Positions 1-7,966 of a stretch of DNA of 64,000 nucleotides are shown one piece after another. The translations under genes and the position numbers were made by a program. Positions within the stretch are counted from its first letter, which is position 1. The number at the start of each line of letters is the position of its first letter. Below the pieces are notes generated by a model. It did no database searches. It was given only the letters and a program-made list of their open reading frames with translations, and was not told where the DNA came from. The stretch comes from Arthrobacter ruber (GTDB lineage: Bacteria; Actinomycetota; Actinomycetes; Actinomycetales; Micrococcaceae): contig NZ_PPTH01000018.1 of assembly GCF_002954225.1 (NCBI RefSeq), forward strand, positions 372,001 through 436,000, read 5' to 3'.

Positions 1-1
1 T

Positions 2-430
2 GCAGCACTGACAGGTGCAGCCCCCGTTCCCGCCTCGTCAGGCAAAACAAGCCGTCACAGGCTGAGCCGTGGCGGCGACAGGCAAGCCAACTGCGCACTG
101 CACCACATCGTGCTCGTGCGCATGAACATCCACCGGAAGACAAAGGACTACGTCACCAAACGGACCGAGGAAGGCAAGAGTAAGCGGGAGATCATACGGT
201 GTCTCAAGCGCTACGTTGCCCGGGAGGTCTACCGTCAGATCACCCATCCGGTCCCGGCACCACCAGTCCTCGATTTACGCCCGCTCCGCCACTCACTCGG
301 GATGACCTTGCAGCAGGCAGCCACGGATCTCCAAACGTGGCCCTCTACAATCTCACGCCTCGAGCGCGGCAAGATGCGTGATGATGAGCTCCTGGACCGA
401 TACCGAACCGGGTTGCATCAACGAGCATGA
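2..430 (+). pseudogene. IS110-family transposase, C-terminal part, with fused HTH tail
   Basis: The frame is open from the left edge, so the start lies outside the window. The first ~80 residues match the Transposase_20 half of IS110/IS116/IS902 enzymes: a stretch like PVPASSGKT, then RGGDRQANCALH, then EGKSKREIIRCLKRYVAREVY. These are the family's conserved C-terminal blocks. The last ~45 residues (LGMTLQQAA...WPSTISRLERGK) look like an Xre-type helix-turn-helix, an extension seen in some actinobacterial IS110 relatives. Whether the element is complete to the left cannot be seen. IS110 elements lack terminal inverted repeats, so the right boundary is not visible. The position at the edge of a remnant-rich region fits a mobile-element relic. 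Confidence 0.8.
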
Positions 431-528
431 TTGGTCACCTATTTTCTGGTGTTTGAGTTCATGGTGGAGCGCTACGTTTGAGAATCGGCGAACACCAGGA
501 AAGCACTTCGAACACTGGGTCTCCGTAG

Positions 529-993
529 GTGATCATGCTGAACTTAGTCATGCCGCGTTCACGCCTAGGTGTACTGGTCTTCATGGCCGTTGTCACGACC
601 ATGCTTACTGGGTGCCAGTCGCCCGCGGAACGTACGCTGAACGATATTCAGTTCGAGGCACGTTCCGGTCACGACTCCACTGGTGAGCTGACATGGATCG
701 CCGACCACCCAGTCAGGTGGAGGATGGAGCTAAGAAACGGCGAGGACACCGTGATGATCGGTCCGCCGTGCGGCGCCATTCAGGCACAGGCCGACGTCAC
801 GTCCACCGAGATACGCGTCGACATGAATCGCGCGGCTATCGCCGCCATTGCTTGTGAAGAGCCAGTGGCCAGCATGGACCGGTGGGTCCATACCTTCATC
901 GGTGAGCCCATCACCTACACCTGGGACGAGGACGTGCTCACGATGACCAACAACAACGGAAGCCTCACCTTCCGACGAGCAGAAACGACGTAA
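529..993 (+). CDS. Small META/HslJ-like lipoprotein
   Basis: The protein has 154 residues with an N-terminal hydrophobic segment ending in a lipobox (MLTGC, Cys at residue 29). It is therefore probably exported and lipidated. The mature part (GELTWIADHPVRWRMELRNGEDTVMIGPPCGAI...WDEDVLTMTNNNGSLTFRR) resembles the META/HslJ domain in layout, with short beta strands, a conserved Cys and a closing LTFRR strand. Starts at 529 (GTG), 535 (ATG) and 550 (ATG) are all possible; an AGG at 527-529 best serves the ATG at 535. It stands alone among remnants. Function is unknown and the META assignment is tentative. Confidence 0.65.
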   Translation: MIMLNLVMPRSRLGVLVFMAVVTTMLTGCQSPAERTLNDIQFEARSGHDSTGELTWIADHPVRWRMELRNGEDTVMIGPPCGAIQAQADVTSTEIRVDMNRAAIAAIACEEPVASMDRWVHTFIGEPITYTWDEDVLTMTNNNGSLTFRRAETT

Positions 994-1566
994 GCCAACC
1001 TCCGCAATGTCGACTGGTCCAGGTTTGACAGTTATAGGAGCGTCCTGTGCACGGCACAAGCTCCCTACGCTCCGCTGCTTGTCCCGCACACACCTGGACA
1101 GTAGGAACCAGCGGCCCACCCGCACCCACCACCTCACCGACACTAGGCAGATCGCCTCGAGCGAGCGGTAGGCGTGCACAGCCTCCTACCAGCGTGATCG
1201 TGAACAGCACGAGCTGGTCGATCCAGCGTGGTCGATGGGGCTATCGGCGGCATTGGAGGCCGTGAAGATGAGGTCGACCGTAACTGCATGTTGGTCATCC
1301 ACCTGTGGCCAGATGGAGCCCGAAGGGTGGAGCTCAACGCCGTCCACCTATGGGTGAGCTCCGGCGCCCTCGTGGTCTCTGGACGGCTGTGCAGGCGCAA
1401 GACGCTCTACATGCGCTGATTTGTAGAAATATAGATCTATCGAGATCTGTAGCGCGTGGTTGGAGATGGACGGCGCGTGGCCGTTAGCCGATTTGCTTAC
1501 AGACGATGTGCGATCATCTGGTCAACTCAGCACGTCTCGTACGCCCTACAACTGGGGGTGGCGACT
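994..1566. other. Gene-poor stretch with one copy of a dispersed repeat
   Basis: No convincing gene is seen on either strand. The stretch holds the first copy of a diverged ~65-bp repeat (1294-1358). It also has an AT-rich patch at about 1421-1450 with two AGATCT palindromes. Confidence 0.5.
1294..1358 (+). repeat. Dispersed repeat, copy A
   Basis: This copy aligns by eye with 13023-13086. Both begin GTCATCCAC, share the 18-base core CCCGAAGGGTGGAGCTCA and end near CACCT(A/G)TGG. About 53 of 65 aligned positions agree, with one single-base gap. Neither copy lies in a recognisable gene. Confidence 0.65.
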
Positions 1567-2175
1567 CTAGGCGTGTTCAGGGTGCAGCGTCGCATCTGCA
1601 TCGGTTTCAATCCACCCGGTGAACGTGGTCGCGAGGTGAGCCCGAGTGGGAGAGGCACAGAATGGGCCTGCCGCGGCAGCCGCGGTTTCATCCAGAGGGG
1701 CGACACGGATGAGCCGGAAAGGCTCATCTCCAGCGCGGGCTCTGATGGTGACGGCATTACCGGCCCTGCTAAGCCGCACTGTGACTTCCCGGTTAATCCA
1801 CTCGGGGACAGGTGCCACTGACCAGTCGGAGACCCCATGTGTGACGACGGCACCAACCTGTGGGATGCCGTCGGACACCTCCACGCCGGCTTTGATCCAC
1901 ACAGATTCCGAGACGTGCAGATAGATCCCTGCCTGGTCGAACTGCTCGGTGTAATCCAAAAGGAATGAGACCTCTACCGCGCCTTCTACGGGGAACGGTG
2001 CCAGCAGGGCGTGCGCGCTGTCATGGACGAAGCCGTAGGAGGTGTGCCTCCAGGCGTCACTGTTCTCGGCTGCGGTTACCAGCAGAGTCCGGCCATCAGC
2101 GACCACGCTCACGGGCGGGTTGCGCCACGTACCCCGGTTCCATACATCGTGGGCTTCTCCAGTTGCTGGTGTCAC
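1567..2175 (-). CDS. DUF1349 (concanavalin-like) protein
   Basis: About 202 residues. The pattern NRGTWRNPP... WRHTSYGFVHDSAHALLAPF... VSFLLDYTEQFDQAGIYL... WIKAGVEVSDG... SDWSVAPVP is that of the DUF1349 family, a beta-sandwich fold of the concanavalin A/glucanase type sometimes named regulation of enolase protein 1. The biochemical role of the family is not established. The frame runs further upstream to 2283, but GTG at 2175 has a GGGGGA ribosome site a few bases before it and gives the usual family length. The downstream end of the hypothetical gene at 2293-3012 lies about 120 bp away on the same strand. Confidence 0.8.
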   Translation of the reverse strand: MTPATGEAHDVWNRGTWRNPPVSVVADGRTLLVTAAENSDAWRHTSYGFVHDSAHALLAPFPVEGAVEVSFLLDYTEQFDQAGIYLHVSESVWIKAGVEVSDGIPQVGAVVTHGVSDWSVAPVPEWINREVTVRLSRAGNAVTIRARAGDEPFRLIRVAPLDETAAAAAGPFCASPTRAHLATTFTGWIETDADATLHPEHA

Positions 2176-2292
2176 GTCACATCCCCCACATCGGTCGCTC
2201 AATTCATCAGCTCTATTCAAGCAGTGGCACATCCGATAAGACGGTGAGGGTGCCGCTGAGGGAGCCCTCAGCGGGAATGCCAACGGCCGGCG

Positions 2293-3012
2293 TTAGGGTG
2301 ACTCCTCATGCCGCCTCATGTGTTCCTGGGCAGCAGCATGCATGGTGCGGAACTTCTCGCCTGACTCCACGGCCGCAACAACAGCCGTGTCCTCATCACG
2401 CTGAAGTGCGTTGATGACGTCCTGGGGCAAGTCGTTCTCGGCGGCGAGGTACCACCGCGCGACAGGTGATCCCGAGCGCACGATCCGACGGGCGCGATCA
2501 TGCTCCACCGGAAGACCCTCCGACGGAGTGTCGAGGCGCTCGATTTGGAAGTGCAGGTGCGGCGGTGCACGGTAGCGTCCTGGCTGATAGGCGGGACTGA
2601 CGTTCAGCGAGATCCGGGCCGGACCGCCGCTCCACATGACCCAGTCAGGCCCAAGCCCGTTCCACTCTGCCCAGCGAGGGTCGTCCAGTGACCAGGTCGG
2701 CCAGCCGGGGCCAATCCCGTGACGGGACACACCTGCGAGCCGATCGAGTCGTCGCGCAAGGTCCTGGCCTGCTGTGAAGACCGTTGCCGCGTCCTCGTCG
2801 GTCAGGAAGACCGCGAGATTTGGTGCGTGATCCGAGGAAAGCAATGACCAGGGCGGTTCATCAGGGCAGTGCCAGTGTCCTCCGTCGATTGAGCGGATCC
2901 AGCCTGTCGCGCCGATTTCGGCTGCGAGGGAGTCGGCGTCGGAGAGTAAATGTCCCACCACCGCCGAATGACTCAAGGACAGTACTTTGTCGAGAACTGC
3001 GTCGGTCGTCAT
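2293..3012 (-). CDS. Hypothetical protein with a possible HEAT/LRV-like repeat
   Basis: 239 residues, no signal peptide and no membrane segment. I do not recognise the family. The N-terminal two thirds are rich in Trp and Pro (GWPTWSLDDPRWAEWNGLGPDW). The C-terminal part contains RWYLAAENDLPQDVINALQR followed by a DEDTAVVAAV-like stretch. That resembles one leucine-rich-variant/HEAT helical repeat (LAA-N-x-LP-x-x-V-x-x-L-x-x-D). It reads in the same direction as the DUF1349 gene and could share its transcript. Cytosolic location is inferred from the lack of export signals. Confidence 0.65.
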   Translation of the reverse strand: MTTDAVLDKVLSLSHSAVVGHLLSDADSLAAEIGATGWIRSIDGGHWHCPDEPPWSLLSSDHAPNLAVFLTDEDAATVFTAGQDLARRLDRLAGVSRHGIGPGWPTWSLDDPRWAEWNGLGPDWVMWSGGPARISLNVSPAYQPGRYRAPPHLHFQIERLDTPSEGLPVEHDRARRIVRSGSPVARWYLAAENDLPQDVINALQRDEDTAVVAAVESGEKFRTMHAAAQEHMRRHEESP

Positions 3013-3104
3013 CCCGCTAGTCAGTCAGCAAGCTCTCCACGTGTCAATGAGCTCACCGGAAGGCGATCCTCTGGTGAACGCGAGCTCGCACGTAGGGTGA
3101 ACAG

Positions 3105-4169
3105 ATGAATGTGGGGGCGGATGTGCTGTTGGCAGGGCCTCGTGGGAGACGCTTGTGCCTGCAACTGGTGACGGAGCTGTACCCGTCGATCAGGTCCGCC
3201 GTGTTCTGGCTCGCCCATGATCTAGATCCGGGCAGGGGAACGTCCCGAGTACTGCTGACTGCCGCCTCTGGCGACGACGCTGAGATGCCGCCGCGGCCTA
3301 CCCTTGCTGATCTCATCGCCGCGCTGGCCTCGTTCGATGTCATGCGGGCTGGGCCCGAGGCCATCGATCGCGCGTTGGCTGAGGCGGTCGACACGTCCCG
3401 GCCCTGGCAGGAACCGGACGGGGAGGACGTCCTCGCGGCGATTCCCGAGGTGACAGCTGCCCTCGCCCCACTCGCCCACCACATCATCACGTCACCCTCC
3501 AGTCAGTGGTGGTCGCACGACCGGCAACTCGAGCAATGGGCCATCGACTGGCGATCACCCGATGATCCAGCACCTCTACCCCGGGAACCATCACCAGCCC
3601 TGGCTGCGTGGGCCAGTGAGGCTCGAGCCGAGGAGTCTCGGGCCGATGCGGAGCGGCCCCGAGATCCTCACGCCCCCTGGTCGGGTACGTGGTGGTCCTT
3701 CCCGCAAGGAACCCTGCACACGGTCGGGCGGATACCGCTGGGCCTGAAGCTCATCGAGGACTCCTTCCGCGAGGAGCACGCAACCGTGATCCCCGTGCGC
3801 GGTACCGGCCGCACCTACGAAATACGCAGTGGTGAGGACTGGGTGTCCCTGTGCCGTGAACACCCCTTGGAAGTCACCGCGTCCCGACGTCATGACTGGT
3901 TCCGTTGCACCGGACACGATGGCAGGTGGGTGATTCCGGACTGGGAAAAGGTCGCGGAGCGGTGGGACGCGGTGCACCTGACAACCCTGGCGTACCTCAC
4001 GAGCGCCAACTGTCCGCTGCACGTCGACGCCGACACGTCTACTGTCATCGCCGGGTGGAACCCCGACACGACCATCTGGCTGACCGAAGCCGCACGCGAG
4101 TGGGAAGACCCACGCCAGCACTGGCAACGCTCTACCAATCAAGAGACCTGGACAAGAACCATCAGCTAG
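3105..4169 (+). CDS. Hypothetical protein, 354 aa
   Basis: A long, well-formed reading frame with coding-like composition and an ATG start, diverging from the hypothetical gene at 2293-3012 with a 92-bp gap. No signal peptide or membrane helix is visible. The central part is acidic and Ala-rich. The C-terminal half is Trp-rich (GTWWSFPQGTLHTV, DWVSLCREHPLEV, HDWFRCTGHDG, VHLTTLAYLTSANCPL). The RHDWFRCTGHDG...WVIPDW block suggests a small globular domain, but I cannot name it. A perfect hairpin lies 77 bp downstream. Confidence 0.65.
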   Translation: MNVGADVLLAGPRGRRLCLQLVTELYPSIRSAVFWLAHDLDPGRGTSRVLLTAASGDDAEMPPRPTLADLIAALASFDVMRAGPEAIDRALAEAVDTSRPWQEPDGEDVLAAIPEVTAALAPLAHHIITSPSSQWWSHDRQLEQWAIDWRSPDDPAPLPREPSPALAAWASEARAEESRADAERPRDPHAPWSGTWWSFPQGTLHTVGRIPLGLKLIEDSFREEHATVIPVRGTGRTYEIRSGEDWVSLCREHPLEVTASRRHDWFRCTGHDGRWVIPDWEKVAERWDAVHLTTLAYLTSANCPLHVDADTSTVIAGWNPDTTIWLTEAAREWEDPRQHWQRSTNQETWTRTIS

Positions 4170-4245
4170 TCCGCCGGACGCCTTTAAGCCTGTCCCGCAG
4201 GAAGATGGTTCACCGGACGCTCCCTTTCGTGGCACATGACGCAAG

Positions 4246-4277
4246 CTGCCCCCTGTCACTGAGGTGACAGGGGGCAG
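4246..4277. terminator. Perfect 14-bp hairpin, possible terminator
   Basis: CTGCCCCCTGTCAC, loop TGAG, GTGACAGGGGGCAG. It lies after the 354-aa hypothetical gene. There is no T-run on either side, so it would be an intrinsic terminator without a U-tail, or another kind of structured site. Confidence 0.45.
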
Positions 4278-4309
4278 TATGTTCAGAGGCTGGGCACCGT
4301 TCCCAATCG

Positions 4310-4484
4310 TTCGCACCGAAGCTGGTGACCTTCGCCCTCCTGAGGTTCTTAACCGGCGTAGCCCTCGGTGGAATCACCCCGACCGTCGTTGCAACCATTC
4401 GACGCCTCGTGCCCGACACCAGCGTCGGATTATTTCTCGGCTACTACGGTGTCCGCCCAGTACCTCGGACAGGTCACCGGCACC
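4310..4484 (+). pseudogene. MFS transporter fragment, frameshifted
   Basis: Starting in frame at 4310, the sequence reads FAPKLVTFALLRFLTG, then VALGGITPTVVATIRRLVP, then VGLFLGYYG. This is the loop and helix signature of DHA1-type major facilitator exporters (RFLTGxALGG, then GYYG). After 4448 the similarity continues in the next frame as VSAQYLGQVTG, so a frame disruption lies at about 4449-4451. Only ~60 residues of a ~400-residue transporter are left, with no start and no stop context. The 3' end abuts the tail of the convergent ankyrin gene. Confidence 0.65.
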
Positions 4485-4489
4485 GGCGA

Positions 4490-4891
4490 TCAAGTGAATA
4501 GGGTCTGCATGTCTCTTAGATCGAATTGCCGGGCCACAGCGATCGCACTTTGGGGTCCGAGGTGTGGATCTGCGCCGGCCCGGAGCAGAGCGCTGACTAT
4601 TCCCGCATCGCAGCGGAACGTCGCGGCTGCGAGTGCGGTCTGACCCATGTCATTTACCCGGCTGGTGTCCGCGCTTGCACTGAGGAGCGCTGATACCGTG
4701 TCTGCCCGTCGATTGTACGCCGCGAGGATGAGCAGTGTGTCGCCTCGAGAGTTCGTCAGGTTCACTGGGATACCCGAACTCACAAGGCTCATGAGCTCAT
4801 CAGTGTGTCCCTCCCTTGCGAGCTCGAAAACCGAGTCCAGGAACTGCAGTTCGGCGTCGGTGAAGTCGGGCTTCGCCCTAGTTTCGTTCAT
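4490..4891 (-). CDS. Ankyrin-repeat protein
   Basis: 133 residues, no signal peptide. After an N-terminal helix (FTDAELQFLDSVFELAREG) come three ankyrin-like repeats: HTDELMSLVSSGIPVNLTNS, then RGDTLLILAAYNRRADTVSALL, then MGQTALAAATFRCDAGIVSALL ending in RAGADPHLGP. It matches the short cytosolic ankyrin proteins common in actinobacteria, whose role is usually protein binding and unknown in detail. Some such proteins sit beside catalase genes, but the catalase here is 37 kb away. ATG at 4891. Its 3' end runs into the MFS remnant. Confidence 0.85.
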   Translation of the reverse strand: MNETRAKPDFTDAELQFLDSVFELAREGHTDELMSLVSSGIPVNLTNSRGDTLLILAAYNRRADTVSALLSASADTSRVNDMGQTALAAATFRCDAGIVSALLRAGADPHLGPQSAIAVARQFDLRDMQTLFT

Positions 4892-4935
4892 CTTGCCCGC
4901 GCCCTCTCGCCCGAATTCATACCCTTGAACCTCCG

Positions 4936-5190
4936 CTAGTACGCCGCGAATGGCCCCGCAGGCGGTGCCTGCGTGACGAAGCTATCAACAAGCCAGGCTC
5001 CGCCGACTGACACAAAGCCGAACGTAACAGAACCCGCCACCATCGGATAGAAGTGGAACATAGAAACCGGTTCCGCTACAAGAATCAGCCACTTCTCGTG
5101 TGAGTCGCAGCGGTAAGTGGCGCGAAGGTCGCAACGCTTTATGGCCGATCGCTTGATTCCGCAGAACCGTCCGTATCCGACACGGTTACG
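4936..5190 (-). pseudogene. Possible 3' remnant of a hypothetical gene
   Basis: The minus-strand frame ending at 4936 reads ATYRCDSHEKWLILVAEP, VSMFHFYPMVAGSVTFGFVS, VGGAWLVDSFVTQ. It has the look of the C-terminal part of a secreted beta-rich protein. No start codon or signal peptide fits. Further upstream the same frame is only the shadow of the CGNR fragment. I cannot name the family. Treated as debris. Confidence 0.3.
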
Positions 5191-5230
5191 AGCGGGGAAC
5201 TGGGATGTGGCGGCCGCGTGCCGGGGTGTT

Positions 5231-5533
5231 TCACACGGTTTGCGCGTTATGGAGTGAGCGTTTGCGTGTGTAGGCGCGTGCGGCGCGGACCCGGTCGCCG
5301 CAGCGAGTGGAGCACCATTGCCGTCGGGCGTGGGTGCGGACGAAGAACCGCTGGCAGGGGTCCGCTTCGCAGGGAGCGAGCTGCGGGGCCTGTTCGCCGG
5401 TGAGCAGCGAGGCGGCGTCGTCGGCAATCACGGCCATGACGTGTTCCACGACCTGGGTCACGGGATGTTCGGCGCGACGGCTGAAGCCGGACTGCATGTC
5501 GAACCGCAGTAGCAGAGCGCCGGGGGCGCATCG
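5231..5533 (-). pseudogene. CGNR zinc-finger protein, N-terminally truncated
   Basis: The frame reads VVEHVMAVIADDAASLLTG, then LAPCEADPCQRFFVRTHARR, then QWCSTRCGDRVRAARAYTRK. This is the C-terminal zf-CGNR domain (C-x-C...FF...WCS..CG-R..A..), found after an ABATE stress-response domain in actinobacterial regulators. A full protein is near 190 residues and only ~90-100 remain. The N-terminal half is missing, and in its place the DNA enters the lipoprotein gene read in another frame, with a junction near 5520. This looks like a deletion join. Confidence 0.65.
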
Positions 5534-5787
5534 TTATCGACCGCGTACGCGCAGTAGCCCTGGTCGTCGTTCATCACCCCTACGAAGTAGGCGACCTGAT
5601 GCTGCTCAGCGACCTTCCTGACCGAGTCGGCATTCACGCTCTCATCGATGACGACGTCTGGTAACCGGTCCTCAGCGGCGGCCTCCCGATCCAAGGCCGC
5701 GATGCCGTATTCGGCACTACTGCATCCGCTGATCACGATCAGCGTTGAAACCAGGACTGTTGCCGCTGCTGCCTGCTTGAAGTGCAT
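5458..5787 (-). CDS. Small lipoprotein, possibly fused at its 3' end
   Basis: ATG at 5787 follows a GAGGGGG ribosome site. The N-terminus is a lipoprotein signal (TVLVSTLIVISGC, Cys at about residue 22), so a membrane-anchored extracytoplasmic protein is expected. The mature part (SVRKVAEQHQVAYFVGVMND, then DQGYCAYAVDNDAP) looks like a small globular domain of unknown function. The last ~20 residues (LCYCGSTCSPASA...) overlap the CGNR fragment in another frame. They are probably not original sequence, so the gene may be truncated. Confidence 0.6.
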   Translation of the reverse strand: MHFKQAAAATVLVSTLIVISGCSSAEYGIAALDREAAAEDRLPDVVIDESVNADSVRKVAEQHQVAYFVGVMNDDQGYCAYAVDNDAPPALCYCGSTCSPASAVAPNIP

Positions 5788-6208
5788 GATCGTCCCCCTC
5801 GATAACCGCCACAGCATTACCTGGTGATGACGCTACCAACGGGCGCAGGCACATCTGATGCGTGACTGGAAGTGCAACAGCACCATCCCGCAGGAGGATC
5901 CTCGTGTGCCCAGGCTGCCGCCGCGTCCGAGGTGTTGCGGGCGGAGCGCCAGCGACAACCCTGGGAGCACTGGAACCTGAGACCGTGCGAGGCATTGATG
6001 AACGACGCGCAGTGATCGGCGGCATCGTACTCCCGGTCGAAGCCAGCTCCCCTATGGACATGCATCCCCGACCATGCACACGCAGGTAACCCGATCCTGC
6101 CCTGATCCCGCGACGTCTACCCGTCGTAGCGAGCATCGGCCTACTCGCCGGTGTTGACCGCGCTTGTGCAGTGGTGACTCCGCTCCACGCGTTACTTGGG
6201 AAACCCTC
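5788..6208. other. Gap without a recognisable gene
   Basis: One minus-strand frame (about 5817-6065) reads FINASHGLRFQCSQGCRWRS followed by further Cys. It is Cys-rich and faintly protein-like, but it has no ribosome site and no recognisable family. Nothing else was seen. Confidence 0.35.
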
Positions 6209-6649
6209 TCAGCTCGCTTCTGGTGCTCTGGTGTCCCATGCGGTAATCGTTGATCCGTCCGCGATAACAGCGAAGTCGCCACACAGAGTTGTTGCCTGAC
6301 TGGCGGCGTCCTCGGGCATCCACTCCGCCTCGAGCTGTGGTGCCGACGGCGCGGTGGCTGCGTCCTCACACTGTGCGGGAAGCTGCCCGCCCGGCAGGGT
6401 GAAGCGGGTAATCGGGCGGGCTTCGGCCGTCGTGCTGAACTTGATCTTCACGTCAGTCGCCTCTCTCGGAATCCAGTTCTGCAACTCAATGGTCCCCTCG
6501 TCCATATCACTGGCCTTGGCATAGGACGATTCCTTCTCGTGGCTCGGGTCACTGAGCCCCGCGCAGGAGGACAACGTCACCATCGACAGGAAAGCGAATC
6601 CGCCGATCATGAAGCGGCGGGGAAAGGACTGCAGGGACGTGCTATTCAC
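6209..6649 (-). CDS. Small lipoprotein of unknown function
   Basis: GTG at 6649 is preceded by AAGGAG seven bases upstream, which decides the start over a longer upstream frame. The ~146-residue product begins with a basic segment and a hydrophobic stretch ending in a lipobox (FLSMVTLSSC), so it is probably lipidated and outside the membrane. The mature part includes TIELQNWIPREATDVKIKFS and a Pro/Ala-rich middle, then TTLCGDFAVIADGSTITAWD. I do not recognise the family. It is the third small lipoprotein of this accessory region. Confidence 0.7.
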   Translation of the reverse strand: MNSTSLQSFPRRFMIGGFAFLSMVTLSSCAGLSDPSHEKESSYAKASDMDEGTIELQNWIPREATDVKIKFSTTAEARPITRFTLPGGQLPAQCEDAATAPSAPQLEAEWMPEDAASQATTLCGDFAVIADGSTITAWDTRAPEAS

Positions 6650-7833
6650 GGACGAACTCCTTGGAAGACTGAAATGTGCGCTTTCCACTCTTGTCCCGAC
6701 AAGCAGCCGGCGCATCGCACCCAGAGACGACCAGCCCTCCTACCCTGGTCGCACAAGGGTGCACCGCCCCTCTCGGGAAAACCTCCCCCACTCGCAGTCG
6801 AGGGTGACTCACCACTCCCTCCCAGGGCGGAGGGCCATTATGAGTAGGTCGCACCAAGCCCCGATGTGGGCAGACGTCACAGCTAGAAGCATGGAGGCAA
6901 TGACAACGAAAGGTACCTCCATGGACAATCCGGCATCCCGCACCAGGAGCATCCTGAACCTCCTCAAAGTGCTCCTGATTACCACCCTCACCCCGTCGGG
7001 CACGTGGATGACACTGCTTGAAGAGGTTCCCCGGGAGCGACGCGTCACATTGACCTCACCCCCATCCCGTACTGGCCGGCAGGCGAAGGGAATAAAGCGC
7101 GGACGACACGTGCGTACCAACCAGCGGCCCCATCACGCACACAGGGCCACGCGGCCATCAGTCACCGCATGCTCGACCCCACTGACGTCCACCATCTGAC
7201 ATAGCGCCCAACACGCCACTGATGGCATCAGGAGCAAGGAGTGATTGCTGCTCTTGTAAATCCTCGCGGTAAGGATGGAAAATCAAACGCACCAAGCCCA
7301 TGACCACGAGCACAGCTGACGTCACTCGAGTCCGAACCAGCATCGGGCCTGAACCTGAATACGCGGGTATTCGGCAGTCACCTCGACGCCGACCTCCATG
7401 AAGAGTTTCCTCCACCGGAGTCCCCGTGGCCGCTACGCAGAACACCTCGGAAAGCCTGGACTTGGCTGTCAAGCGGACGCTCGTGGGTGGTATTCAGAGG
7501 TTGAGGGTCCGTCCCAGGATGGCGTGTGCGGTGTCGGCCAGACTCGGGCGCCTTCGTAGGCGGTTCAGCACAGGGTCCATGAGCAGGTTTTCTAAGGAGC
7601 GCATCGAAACGTACCGGAGTGGTTCGACTTGCTCGGAAAGGTCTTCTGATCCAGAAAAGGTGCGTCACCTAGGATCATGCAGGAAAACCGGGCGCGCACT
7701 CAGGATCCCGTTGCGGTTCACCTCCATGGGTGTGGGGTATACCCGCCCGTATCGGATGATCCCGTCCTGCAGCGCCTTGTCCGGAATCTACTGGACCTAT
7801 AGGGAAGCGATGCGACGGGTGAACACATCGCTC
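6650..7833. other. Long gene-poor stretch
   Basis: No gene is recognisable. Two minus-strand frames contain membrane-like segments: about 7158-7343 (VTSAVLVVMGLVRLIFHPYR) and about 6830-6960 (MEVPFVVIASMLLAVTSAHI). They may be parts of one decayed membrane protein, but neither has a good ribosome site. The stretch is less GC-rich than the core part of the window. Confidence 0.4.
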
Positions 7834-7956
7834 CTACCGCGCATACTCGACCCGCAGCACGAGGGCTTTGAGGGCTTCGTCAGCGCAGATGCTGAGGAGC
7901 GCGAACAGATCCTGGAATGCCGCGTGATTCATCGGCTCCACGAGTTGACCCTCCAT
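7834..7956 (-). CDS. Possible 40-aa small ORF downstream of the LuxR gene
   Basis: ATG at 7956, stop at 7834. The product is amphipathic and protein-like (AAFQDLFALLSICADEALKA). It begins 10 bp after the stop of the LuxR-type gene on the same strand, so translational coupling is possible. No ribosome site is clear and no family is recognised. It could be the start of a decayed longer gene. Confidence 0.3.
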   Translation of the reverse strand: MEGQLVEPMNHAAFQDLFALLSICADEALKALVLRVEYAR

Positions 7957-7966
7957 GACTAGTCGG

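Noticed and set aside
7426-7962. A 178-codon plus-strand frame
   Set aside because: Arg/Ser-rich translation, no ribosome site and no family resemblance; treated as chance.
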